From: PALSA-1355 sp035496575
Lineage (GTDB): Bacteria > Planctomycetota > Planctomycetia > Pirellulales > PALSA-1355
Assembly (NCBI GenBank): GCA_035496575.1
Contig: DATJEN010000270.1
Location: 1 to 23,738, forward strand
DNA: 23,738 nucleotides
Reading direction: 5' to 3'
Both the position numbers and the translations under genes were made by a program. Position 1 is the first letter of the stretch. Every line of letters begins with the position of its first letter. Positions 15,855-22,243 of the stretch are shown here, piece after piece. The notes below the pieces were generated by a model. That model made no database searches. It was not told where the DNA came from and saw only the letters and a program-made list of their open reading frames with translations.

Positions 15855-17099
15855 GTGACCCAGCCCATCTATTCGCATCGCTACGACAATGGGCTGGTGT
15901 TGGTGGCTGAGCCCATCTTGTCGCTCGAATCGGCCGCCTTCACCTTCTTGGTTCCAGCCGGCTGCGCGCTCGATCCGCCGAACCGTCTGGGGCTGGGCTC
16001 GTTTGTCTGTGAGCTGGCGCTGCGCGGTTCGGGGCCACGGGATAGCCGGACGTTCATCGAGGATCTCGAAAACCTGGGCGTCGAGCGCGGCGAATCGGTT
16101 TCCAACAGCCACACCAGCTTCAGCGGCGCCACGCTCTCGAAGAATCTCCTGCCGGCTCTCGACATTTTTGCGGATCTGCTCCGCCGCCCCCGTTTTCCGA
16201 GCGATGAGCTGTCGGCAGCCCGCGCGGTGGTGTTGCAAGAACTGACCGCGATCGAAGACGAGCCGGCGCAAAAGGTAATGCTCGAGCTGCGGCGGCATCA
16301 ATATCCAGAGCCTTGGGGCCGCTCGAGCCAGGGGGACCGCGATGGCATCGAGAGTATTGCGCTCGCCGACATTCGCGGCTTCTTCGACGAGAACTACCGC
16401 TCAAGCGGCACCATCCTGGGCGTGGCCGGCAATTTCGATTGGGAACAACTGAAGCGACACGTCGGACGGCTGTTCGAAGACTGGCAGCCCGGCCGCGAAC
16501 GCACGCCGCGCGCGGGACAGCCGCTCGGCAAGCGCGCCCATCTGAATCACGAGTCCAATCAGACTCAGATTGGCATTGCCTTCGAGAGCTTGCCGTACCG
16601 CCACCCGGATTACTTCCAAGCCTGGGGCGCGGTGGGCGTGCTCAGCGGCGGGATGAGCTCGCGGCTGTTTACCGAGGTTCGCGAAAAGCGGGGCCTGTGC
16701 TACAGCGTCTATGCCACGATGCACACCCTGCGCGACGCGGGCAGCGTGCTGTGTTATGCCGGCACAAGCGCCGAACGCGCCCAAGAAACGCTGGATGTCA
16801 CCTTGTCCGAGCTCGTGCGCTTGGCCAAAGGCATCGAGCCGGGCGAGCTCAAGCGGCTCAAGGCACGCATCAAGAGCAGCCTGATCATGCAGCAGGAATC
16901 GAGTTCCGCGCGTTCGGGCGCCATCGCCCGTGATTGGTATCATCTGGGCCGGGTTCGCCCGCTCGACGAGCTGAGCCAGATCATGGATGGGCTTTCGTGC
17001 GAGAGCATTAATTCGTTTTTGGCCAAACACCCGCCGCGCGATTTCACGGTGGTGACGCTTGGCCCCAAACCGTTGGAGGTTCCCGTTGCAGTTTCTTAG
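15855..17099 (+). CDS. M16 peptidase subunit lacking zinc site, with R/Y motif
   Basis: A 414-residue member of the M16 (insulinase/mitochondrial processing peptidase-like) family. The GTG at 15855 is preferred because GGAG lies 5 nt upstream; another GTG at 15849 is two codons earlier. At the place where the zinc motif HxxEH is expected the sequence reads GLGSFVCELALRGSG, so both His ligands are missing and the subunit should not bind zinc. The C-terminal half keeps the substrate-binding R/Y region in full: GGMSSRLFTEVREKRGLCYSVYA. This is the pattern of the non-catalytic partner of a heterodimeric M16 peptidase. Its 3' end overlaps the next gene by 14 bp, implying coupled translation and 1:1 production. 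Confidence 0.9.
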   Translation: MTQPIYSHRYDNGLVLVAEPILSLESAAFTFLVPAGCALDPPNRLGLGSFVCELALRGSGPRDSRTFIEDLENLGVERGESVSNSHTSFSGATLSKNLLPALDIFADLLRRPRFPSDELSAARAVVLQELTAIEDEPAQKVMLELRRHQYPEPWGRSSQGDRDGIESIALADIRGFFDENYRSSGTILGVAGNFDWEQLKRHVGRLFEDWQPGRERTPRAGQPLGKRAHLNHESNQTQIGIAFESLPYRHPDYFQAWGAVGVLSGGMSSRLFTEVREKRGLCYSVYATMHTLRDAGSVLCYAGTSAERAQETLDVTLSELVRLAKGIEPGELKRLKARIKSSLIMQQESSSARSGAIARDWYHLGRVRPLDELSQIMDGLSCESINSFLAKHPPRDFTVVTLGPKPLEVPVAVS

Positions 17100-18324
17100 C
17101 CGTACTCTGCCGAACGGTTTGCAGGTGGTTGCCGAGTGCAATCCCGAAGCGCACACGGCCGCCATGGGCTTCTTCGTGCAGACCGGCGCACGCGACGAGA
17201 CCGACGAAGTTTCGGGCGTGAGCCACTTTCTCGAGCACATGATGTTCAAGGGCACGCCCACGCGCAGTGGCGATGACGTCAACCGCGAGTTCGACGAGAT
17301 GGGCGCGCACTACAACGCGTTCACAAGCGAGGAACACACGGTGTACTACGCGGCCGTGCTGCCCGAGTATCAGACGAGCGCGGTCGAGCTGTTGGGCGAC
17401 ATCATTCGGCCGTCGTTGCGCGAAGAGGATTTCAATACTGAGAAGCAGGTGATCCTCGAAGAAATCCGCATGTACGACGACCAACCGCCGTTCGGCGCGG
17501 ACGAAAAGTGCAAGGCGGCGCTGTTTGGCGCGCATCCGCTTGGTCGCAGCGTGTTGGGCAGCGAGGAGAGCATTCGCAATCTGCCTGTCACCGCCATGCG
17601 CGAGTATTTCGAGCGCCGCTATGCGCCTGGCAACATTACCCTGGCCGCGGCGGGGCGAATTGATTTCGAGCAACTCGTGGCGACGGCCGAACGCGTGGGC
17701 GGCAAGTGGCAGCCGGTCAAAGATGGACGAAACGTTTTTGCGGCCGAACCGCGCAAGGGCTTTCGATGCATGCAAAAGGAATCGGCCGCGCTGGAATACG
17801 TTGTGCAACTGGCGCTCGGTCCCGCGGCGACGGATGCCGATCGCTACGCCGCCAAAATCCTCGCCACCGTGTTGGGCGATGACTCCGGCAGCCGCCTCTA
17901 TTGGGCGCTCGTCAATCCCGGACTGGCCGAGCAAGCCAGCTTGAGCCATCACGATTACCTGGGCAGTGGCGTGTTCATGACTTATGTGAGCTGCGAGGCC
18001 GAAAACGCCGAAGAGAATCTGCGGCAAGTGGCGCAGATCTATGCTGCCGCCGAACGCGACGGCATCACCGACGCGGAGCTCGCGCAGGCCAAAAGCAAAA
18101 TCAACTCGCGCGTGGTGCTGGGCAGCGAACGCCCGCGCGGCCGGCTATTCACGGTGGGCAGCAACTGGATCCAGCGGCGCGAATATCGGACCGTGAAGCA
18201 AGATCTCGACGCAATCGAGGCCGTGACGCGCGACGATCTGGTGGCCGTGCTCGCGCGATTTCCGCTATCGCTCAACACGACGCTCGCGATCGGCCCCGCC
18301 AGCGATATCAAGGCGCCCGCGTAG
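17086..18324 (+). CDS. M16 peptidase catalytic subunit (zinc-binding)
   Basis: A 412-residue zinc peptidase of family M16, presumed partner of the preceding subunit. The start is taken as TTG at 17086 because GGAGG lies 6 nt upstream and translation then begins QFLSRTLPNGLQVV, exactly the family start. A TTG nine codons earlier (17059) lacks this support. The zinc site is intact: His47-x-x-Glu50-His51 (SHFLEHMMFKGT) with the third ligand Glu126 in EEIRMYDD, 74 residues on. In contrast the C-terminal R/Y region is degenerate (GSRLYWALVNPGLAEQAS). No signal peptide is seen in either subunit, so the complex is probably cytoplasmic and degrades peptides; the substrate is unknown. Confidence 0.92.
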   Translation: MQFLSRTLPNGLQVVAECNPEAHTAAMGFFVQTGARDETDEVSGVSHFLEHMMFKGTPTRSGDDVNREFDEMGAHYNAFTSEEHTVYYAAVLPEYQTSAVELLGDIIRPSLREEDFNTEKQVILEEIRMYDDQPPFGADEKCKAALFGAHPLGRSVLGSEESIRNLPVTAMREYFERRYAPGNITLAAAGRIDFEQLVATAERVGGKWQPVKDGRNVFAAEPRKGFRCMQKESAALEYVVQLALGPAATDADRYAAKILATVLGDDSGSRLYWALVNPGLAEQASLSHHDYLGSGVFMTYVSCEAENAEENLRQVAQIYAAAERDGITDAELAQAKSKINSRVVLGSERPRGRLFTVGSNWIQRREYRTVKQDLDAIEAVTRDDLVAVLARFPLSLNTTLAIGPASDIKAPA

Positions 18325-18431
18325 CACCGGTGCGCGCGCCTGTCGGCCGGCTGCCTCAATCGGCGATTGAGCCTGCTCTTCAAATCCTCTAGAATCCCAC
18401 GTTTTCACGAGATCTTTCCGGAGACCGGCTG

Positions 18432-18893
18432 ATGGAACGTACGCTCATTCTGCTCAAGCCCGATTGCGTCCAACGACGATTGGCGGGCCGCGTGCTCGCG
18501 CGATTCGAGGACAAGGGCCTGAACATCGTCGCGCTCAAGATGATGCGGATCACGCCGGCGCTCGCCAAGCAGCACTATGCCGAGCACGTCGAAAAGGGCT
18601 GGTATCCGACCTTGGAAAAGTTCATTACCGGCGGGCCGATCGTGGCCGGCATCATCGAAGGGCTGGAGGCCATTCGCGTCGTGCGCGAGATGCTCGGCGC
18701 GACCAGCGGGTTGAAAGCCGCGGCCGGCACCATTCGCGGCGACTTCAGCTCCAGCCGGCAAATGAACCTGGTGCACGCCTCCGACGGTCCCGAGGCCGCC
18801 CAGCGCGAGATCGCGCTGTACTTCAATAAGGAAGAGATCATCGAGTTCGAGCCGACGATTACACCCTGGCTGCGCGCGAGCGACGAGACGTGA
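18432..18893 (+). CDS. ndk: Nucleoside diphosphate kinase
   Basis: Transfers the gamma-phosphate of ATP to nucleoside diphosphates through a phospho-histidine. At 153 residues it is near the usual bacterial length (about 140-150). The N-terminus RTLILLKPDCVQRRLAGRVLARFEDKG is canonical. The active-site His115 lies in NLVHASD (family NxxHxSD), and TIRGDFSSSRQMN just before it corresponds to the conserved RGD/F loop. The ATG at 18432 has GGAG about 8 nt upstream. The C-terminal end EIIEFEPTITPWL also fits. It is in the same direction as the M16 pair but 107 bp away, and is convergent with pyrF with only 14 bp between the stops. Confidence 0.97.
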   Translation: MERTLILLKPDCVQRRLAGRVLARFEDKGLNIVALKMMRITPALAKQHYAEHVEKGWYPTLEKFITGGPIVAGIIEGLEAIRVVREMLGATSGLKAAAGTIRGDFSSSRQMNLVHASDGPEAAQREIALYFNKEEIIEFEPTITPWLRASDET

Positions 18894-18907
18894 GTGCGCG
18901 CGGCCGA

Positions 18908-19870
18908 CTAGGCCAACCTGCCGGCAGGCGTATCGCTTCGAAGTTGCTCGATCATCTCGCGCGTGGCCGCCTCGACCGCCTCTTGCCAGCGGGATGCGCC
19001 GAAGCGATCGGCGTATTGTTTTTGCGCGTGGGCGAAAATGATTCCGCGCGAGTTGTTCACGATCGCGCCTAGCCCGCTGCCATCGAAGGCTGCGGCGACG
19101 TCGCGAGCGCTTCCGCCCTGGTTGCCGAATCCCGGAACCAGGAACCAGGTGTTGGGCATGGCTTCGCGGAGCTCGGACACTTGCCTGGGGTACGTCGCCC
19201 CGACCACCGCGCCCACGGCGCCATAGCCGCACGCGCCCCGCGTCTGGCTGGCGAGCTGCTGCACGCGCAACGCGACGTGGCGATAGAGCGGCTGGCCATC
19301 AGTTGTGAGATCCTGAAACATCCCGCCGCCCGGGTTCGACGTTTTCACGAGCACGAAGACGCCGGCTCCGCGCGCGGTGGCAGTCTCGACAAAGGGAGTC
19401 AGGCTGTCGTCACCCAGATAAGGACTGACCGTCAGCGCGTCGGCGCCCCAGGCGCTCGCAGGGCGAGCGCCGAGATAGGCGCTGGCATAAGCAGCGGCCG
19501 TGCTGCCGATGTCGTTTCGCTTTCCATCGAGGATGACCAGAAGGCTCTTTGCACGCGCGTATTCGATCACGTCGGCCAGGACTTGCATGCCTGCCGGCCC
19601 GAGCTCTTCGAAGAAGGCGGCTTGCGGTTTTACGGCGGGCACGAGCGGCGCGACGACGTCGATCACGCCCTGGCAGAATTGGCGGTAGGCCTGGGCTCGC
19701 GCCGCCCAGTCGGCGCTATGGCCGCCCGCGCGCAGACTGTCGGGCAGTTGCTCGTAGCGCGGATCGAGGCCGACCAGCACGGGGTTTCCGCGGCGGCGCA
19801 CGGCGTCGGCCAGGCGATCGGCAAACGGTGTTGCCGGATTGCTTGGGTCTGACTTGTGCCCGTCGGCCAC
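18908..19870 (-). CDS. pyrF: Orotidine 5'-phosphate decarboxylase, type 2
   Basis: Catalyses the last step of UMP synthesis, decarboxylating OMP. With the GTG at 19870 it is 320 residues, matching the longer type-2 OMP decarboxylases rather than the 230-residue type. The catalytic Asp-Lys-Asp array is LDGKRNDIGSTAAAYA (Asp115, Lys117, Asp120). Other landmarks are VLVGLDPRYEQLP, VKPQAAFFEELGPAG, ALTVSPYLGDDSL, LVKTSNPGGG, VVGATYPRQ, LVPGFGNQGG (phosphate loop) and VNNSRGIIFAH. The frame is open 61 codons upstream, but GAGGAG immediately before the GTG and the family alignment support 19870. It stands alone, divergent from the tRNA gene. Confidence 0.94.
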   Translation of the reverse strand: MADGHKSDPSNPATPFADRLADAVRRRGNPVLVGLDPRYEQLPDSLRAGGHSADWAARAQAYRQFCQGVIDVVAPLVPAVKPQAAFFEELGPAGMQVLADVIEYARAKSLLVILDGKRNDIGSTAAAYASAYLGARPASAWGADALTVSPYLGDDSLTPFVETATARGAGVFVLVKTSNPGGGMFQDLTTDGQPLYRHVALRVQQLASQTRGACGYGAVGAVVGATYPRQVSELREAMPNTWFLVPGFGNQGGSARDVAAAFDGSGLGAIVNNSRGIIFAHAQKQYADRFGASRWQEAVEAATREMIEQLRSDTPAGRLA

Positions 19871-20054
19871 TTGCTTGCTCCTCGCGCAAACGGTGTGGGC
19901 CGCGCACATTCGAATTAACGCGCCCGTTGTATGGTAGCGTGCGTCGTGCCGGAACGTCAGCGGGCGCGCGGAAGACGTTGAACGCGCAGGCTCAATCTGC
20001 GATACTGTCGCGACGCGGTCGGCCTGGGCATTGCGGGCCTGCGACCGCGTCATC

Positions 20055-20129
20055 CGGGGCGTGGCGCAGCTTGGCTAGCGCGTCTGACTGGGGGTCAGAA
20101 GGTCGCAGGTTCAAATCCTGTCGCCCCGA
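20055..20129 (+). tRNA. tRNA-Pro (anticodon GGG)
   Basis: A complete cloverleaf can be folded by eye. The acceptor stem is CGGGGCG/CGCCCCG (20055-20061 with 20122-20128) with discriminator A at 20129. The anticodon stem TCTGA/TCAGA holds loop CTGGGGG, so the anticodon is GGG (proline). The T arm is GCAGG-TTCAAAT-CCTGT, and the D arm includes AGCTTGGCTAG. CCA is not encoded. A strong terminator follows within 6 bp. The gene directly downstream is an integrase, so the 3' end is the probable attachment site. Confidence 0.97.
20100..20129. other. Possible integrase attachment site in tRNA-Pro 3' end
   Basis: Tyrosine recombinases encoded next to a tRNA commonly recombine within its T arm and 3' end. 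Here the integrase starts 125 bp after tRNA-Pro and reads away from it. No second copy of this segment exists to the right within the window, so the other end of the element is not seen. This is inference from gene order only. Confidence 0.35.
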
Positions 20130-20134
20130 TTGAT

Positions 20135-20165
20135 AAAAAAGCTCGCATTTATGCGGGCTTTTTTT
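20135..20165 (+). terminator. Intrinsic terminator after tRNA-Pro
   Basis: AAAAAAGCTCGCA (20135-20147) pairs with TGCGGGCTTTTTT (20152-20164) through a 13-bp stem containing one G-U pair and a 4-nt loop, with the T-run as its 3' arm. The matching A-run means it could work in both directions. It separates the tRNA transcript from the integrase promoter. Confidence 0.9.
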
Positions 20166-20171
20166 ATGGAA

Positions 20172-20200
20172 TTGACTCAAAAACTGACCGCTGCTATGGT
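20172..20200 (+). promoter_or_regulatory. Sigma-70-type promoter candidate for the integrase gene
   Basis: TTGACT (20172-20177) and TATGGT (20195-20200) are separated by 17 bp, matching the consensus at 5/6 and 4/6. It lies just past the tRNA terminator. The predicted start, about 20207, coincides with a tandem 10-bp repeat that could be a repressor site. Confidence 0.5.
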
Positions 20201-20205
20201 CGCAT

Positions 20206-20227
20206 TTACCGGATTCATTACCGGATT
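20206..20227. repeat. Tandem direct repeat TTACCGGATT at integrase promoter
   Basis: TTACCGGATT occurs at 20206-20215 and again at 20218-20227, a 12-bp period, close to one helical turn. The pair sits at the predicted transcription start and 28 bp before the integrase ATG. This is where an autoregulatory or excisionase binding site would be expected; the binding protein is unknown. Confidence 0.5.
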
Positions 20228-20254
20228 GAGACCAAGTCTAGCGAGGGCGGTCAA

Positions 20255-21514
20255 ATGGCACGCGCAGCAAAGCTTCGCAAGAAGACGGTTGGGGTGGAGA
20301 CCTACTGGTATACCGAGAGCGGCGGCCGGCCGGTCTACTTCGGCAACGTAAAAGAGGTCAAGCGCAAGGACGCCGAGCGCGCGTTTCTGGATCATCGGCA
20401 GAAGAGCCTAGCCAGTTCGGCGAAGCCGTCTAACTTGCAAGAAATCTCAGCGCTTCAGCTGGCCGACGAATATCTGGATTGGGCGAGCGGCGCGCTGTCA
20501 GAGGCCAACACGGCCATGAAGAAATCCGTCCTGACGCGATGGGCGGCCCATCGCATCAGCGGCAGCCTGCCTGGCGTTGGCCGCACGATCGGCGAGCTTG
20601 CGGCGACGCAGGTCGGCCCGCACCATCTGAACGATTTCATTTCGACAAGGCGGAAGGCGATTGCCACAGCAGGGCGAGGCGTTCAGCGCAAGAAGAAATC
20701 CAAAGATGCCGGACCTGGCCGGCTGATTGGGCCAACTGCGCTTTCCGCTGACATGATCCATGTCAAGGCGTGCTTCAATTGGGGCGCAGACAATGGGCGT
20801 CTGCCGAAAGACTTTCGGCCCTTCGCTGGCGTGGCCAAGATCAAAATTCCGAAGCGGCCCAAGCTGGAAAGCGAGCTGCCAACGCAAGAGGAAGTCGCTG
20901 CGCTATTCAAATGGGCCGATTACGATCTAGGCAGAATTCGTGGAGAGAAGGGCAGATACCGTCATCGCACGCCAGACGAATGCAGAACCGGCAAGGCTAA
21001 TCCATATAGCGGATTTGCCGACTTGCTTCGGTTGTATCTCGGACTTGGTCCTCGCACCGGCGAACCCGCAACGATCAAGGTAAAGCAGGTCAACCTTCGT
21101 AAAAATCAAATCGTGATTGAAAAGCATAAGCGGGCCGGATCAAGCGGACAGACTCGCGTGTACACCATCAATGCGGCCGAGCATGAGATTCTAAAGCGAC
21201 ACTGCGCCGGCAAGTCCGCAGACGACTTTGTCTTCACGCAAGGGAATGGCGAACCTTGGACCCAAGATGCGCTTGGTAAGCGATTCAAGAAGATTCGCAA
21301 GCTTGCCGGCGTGCGCGCGGAAATTACGCTCTACGGCTTTCGCCATTTGTGGGTCAGTGATGCCATTGAAAGTGGCGTTCCGATGGCCACGATCGCAGAG
21401 ATGGCAGGGACATCGATCAAGCAGATCGAGGAAACCTATGGCCACTTTCGCACTGCGCACAAAGAAGACGCGCGCGCGACCATTGATGCTTATCGGGCAT
21501 CGCGCGCTAGCTAG
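20255..21514 (+). CDS. Tyrosine recombinase / phage-type integrase
   Basis: A 419-residue site-specific recombinase. GAGGG lies 7 nt before the ATG at 20255. The N-terminal part (1-60) is basic; a SAM-like core-binding domain spans about 60-200 (LADEYLDWASGAL...ACFNWGADNGRLP); the catalytic domain spans about 208-400. Catalytic residues: Arg267 (GPRTGEP), a Lys in the beta-hairpin (IEKHKR, 288-293), Arg363-His364 (LYGFRH) and nucleophile Tyr395 (ETYGHF). The usual first His of HxxR is Tyr360, and the HxS site before Tyr395 is Gly-Thr-Ser (AGTS); I recall this form from planctomycete integrases. Codons look less GC-biased than in the core genes upstream, consistent with acquisition. The tRNA-Pro neighbour suggests integration there. 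Confidence 0.93.
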   Translation: MARAAKLRKKTVGVETYWYTESGGRPVYFGNVKEVKRKDAERAFLDHRQKSLASSAKPSNLQEISALQLADEYLDWASGALSEANTAMKKSVLTRWAAHRISGSLPGVGRTIGELAATQVGPHHLNDFISTRRKAIATAGRGVQRKKKSKDAGPGRLIGPTALSADMIHVKACFNWGADNGRLPKDFRPFAGVAKIKIPKRPKLESELPTQEEVAALFKWADYDLGRIRGEKGRYRHRTPDECRTGKANPYSGFADLLRLYLGLGPRTGEPATIKVKQVNLRKNQIVIEKHKRAGSSGQTRVYTINAAEHEILKRHCAGKSADDFVFTQGNGEPWTQDALGKRFKKIRKLAGVRAEITLYGFRHLWVSDAIESGVPMATIAEMAGTSIKQIEETYGHFRTAHKEDARATIDAYRASRAS

Positions 21515-21518
21515 CGCG
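21503..21518. repeat. 16-bp palindrome holding both convergent stop codons
   Basis: CGCGCTAGCTAGCGCG is perfectly self-complementary. The integrase stop TAG (21512-21514) and the stop of the opposite HTH gene (21511-21513 on the minus strand) both fall inside it, so the genes overlap by 4 bp. Without a loop or T-run it is not an obvious terminator; it may be a binding site or a consequence of the two stops facing each other. Confidence 0.5.
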
Positions 21519-21804
21519 GCTTGATGTGTTTTGGCGTGTACGGCAGCACGCGAGGACTTGAGGGGACTGCGGCGCGAGGCAGCTTGCCTTGAACCATGTA
21601 AGAGCTGCGCATTGCTTGGATCGCATCGAGCGGGATTCGCCACATGGCGCGAGCACTCGAAAGCGGCGCGGCATTGCGAGCGATCAGTGAGCCTTCGGCC
21701 AAGTAGCGGCGAACGGTCTTTTGTGACACGCCGAGCGCGTTGGCCGTTTCCTTGATCGTCAGCTCGGCGGTAAATGAATCGACTGCGGTCGCAGATGCAA
21801 CCAT
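21511..21804 (-). CDS. Excisionase-like helix-turn-helix protein
   Basis: A 97-residue DNA-binding protein. The ATG at 21804 has a strong AAGGAG about 9 nt upstream. Residues 15-57 match the excisionase-type (HTH_17/MerR-like) fold: LTIKETANALGVSQKTVRRYLAEGSLIARN, then the wing ending MWRIPLDAIQAMR. The C-terminal 40 residues are basic and Pro-rich (SSPRVLPYTPKHIKPR), likely unstructured DNA contacts. Convergent with the integrase and sharing its terminal palindrome, it is the best candidate for a recombination directionality factor or a repressor of the element. A general transcription regulator is the alternative. Confidence 0.8.
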   Translation of the reverse strand: MVASATAVDSFTAELTIKETANALGVSQKTVRRYLAEGSLIARNAAPLSSARAMWRIPLDAIQAMRSSYMVQGKLPRAAVPSSPRVLPYTPKHIKPR

Positions 21805-21838
21805 GCGGCATTCTCCTTAAGGTGAGTGGTTCGCGAGC

Positions 21839-21869
21839 TTGACGGGCTCGCTCGATTTGTGCTTATAGT
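21839..21869 (+). promoter_or_regulatory. Candidate promoter of the structured RNA
   Basis: TTGACG (21839-21844) and TATAGT (21864-21869) each match the consensus at 5/6, but the spacer is 19 bp, longer than ideal. The predicted start near 21876 falls just before the first stem of the RNA candidate. The same AT-rich patch offers TATAAG on the minus strand for the HTH gene, so the two promoters may overlap. Confidence 0.35.
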
Positions 21870-21875
21870 TGACGC

Positions 21876-22077
21876 TTACTTTGAGGCCAGGGGCGGGGCT
21901 TTGTTGGCTGGCCCGTGGCTTTCCACTGGCCTCATCGCGCCTGGCTAGGTGAAGGCTAGGCAAACCTGGATCGCGCGCCAGCCTGTTGCGGGCTGGCGGC
22001 AATCGTTCTACCGCGATCCTTATGGCCGTGGGTGAATCGGCCAGAGCCGCAGGGGTTTAAGAGCCCTGCGGTTTTTT
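21876..22077 (+). ncRNA. Candidate structured non-coding RNA, about 200 nt
   Basis: This is the only gene-free stretch over 400 bp in the window (21805-22243). It folds into a series of perfect stems. TGAGGCCAG/CTGGCCTCA (21882-21890 with 21926-21934). An outer stem GGATCGCG/CGCGATCC (21968-21975 with 22012-22019) encloses the stacked hairpin CGCCAGCC/GGCTGGCG (21976-21983 with 21991-21998). TGGCCG/CGGCCA (22023-22028 with 22038-22043) follows, and last comes an intrinsic terminator. A promoter candidate ends just before the first stem. I could not match it to tmRNA, RNase P, SRP, 6S or a known riboswitch. Alternatives are a leader/attenuator of the PEP-CTERM gene 170 bp on, or remnants of a phage leader. 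Confidence 0.5.
22047..22077 (+). terminator. Strong intrinsic terminator
   Basis: CCGCAGGG (22047-22054) and CCCTGCGG (22064-22071) form a perfect 8-bp stem with a 9-nt loop, followed by six T residues (22072-22077) and then ATTT. The T-run is on the plus strand only. No protein gene on the plus strand ends nearby (the integrase stop is over 530 bp upstream), which implies an unannotated transcript or an attenuator. Confidence 0.9.
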
Positions 22078-22243
22078 ATTTCGCCGGGCGGTGAGCTTGG
22101 GGCGAGTTGTGCCCCGAAGATGGCCAAAGTAAACTTACTGTATTGTCGCCCGTCTCAGGCCCGAGTGCCGCTCGCCAAACGATCGAGTTTCGTTTGACCT
22201 TCTTTTGCGGCGACTGACTTTTCCACGGGCGGAGTGTATCTCA

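Noticed and set aside
20130..20351. Small frame starting in the tRNA-Pro 3' flank
   Set aside because: It covers the terminator, the promoter and the repeat, and overlaps the integrase start.
21951..22080. Cobalamin or cyclic-di-GMP riboswitch in the structured region
   Set aside because: Only short pieces such as GGTGAAGG or AGGCAAACC resemble parts of these; the ordered conserved boxes are absent.
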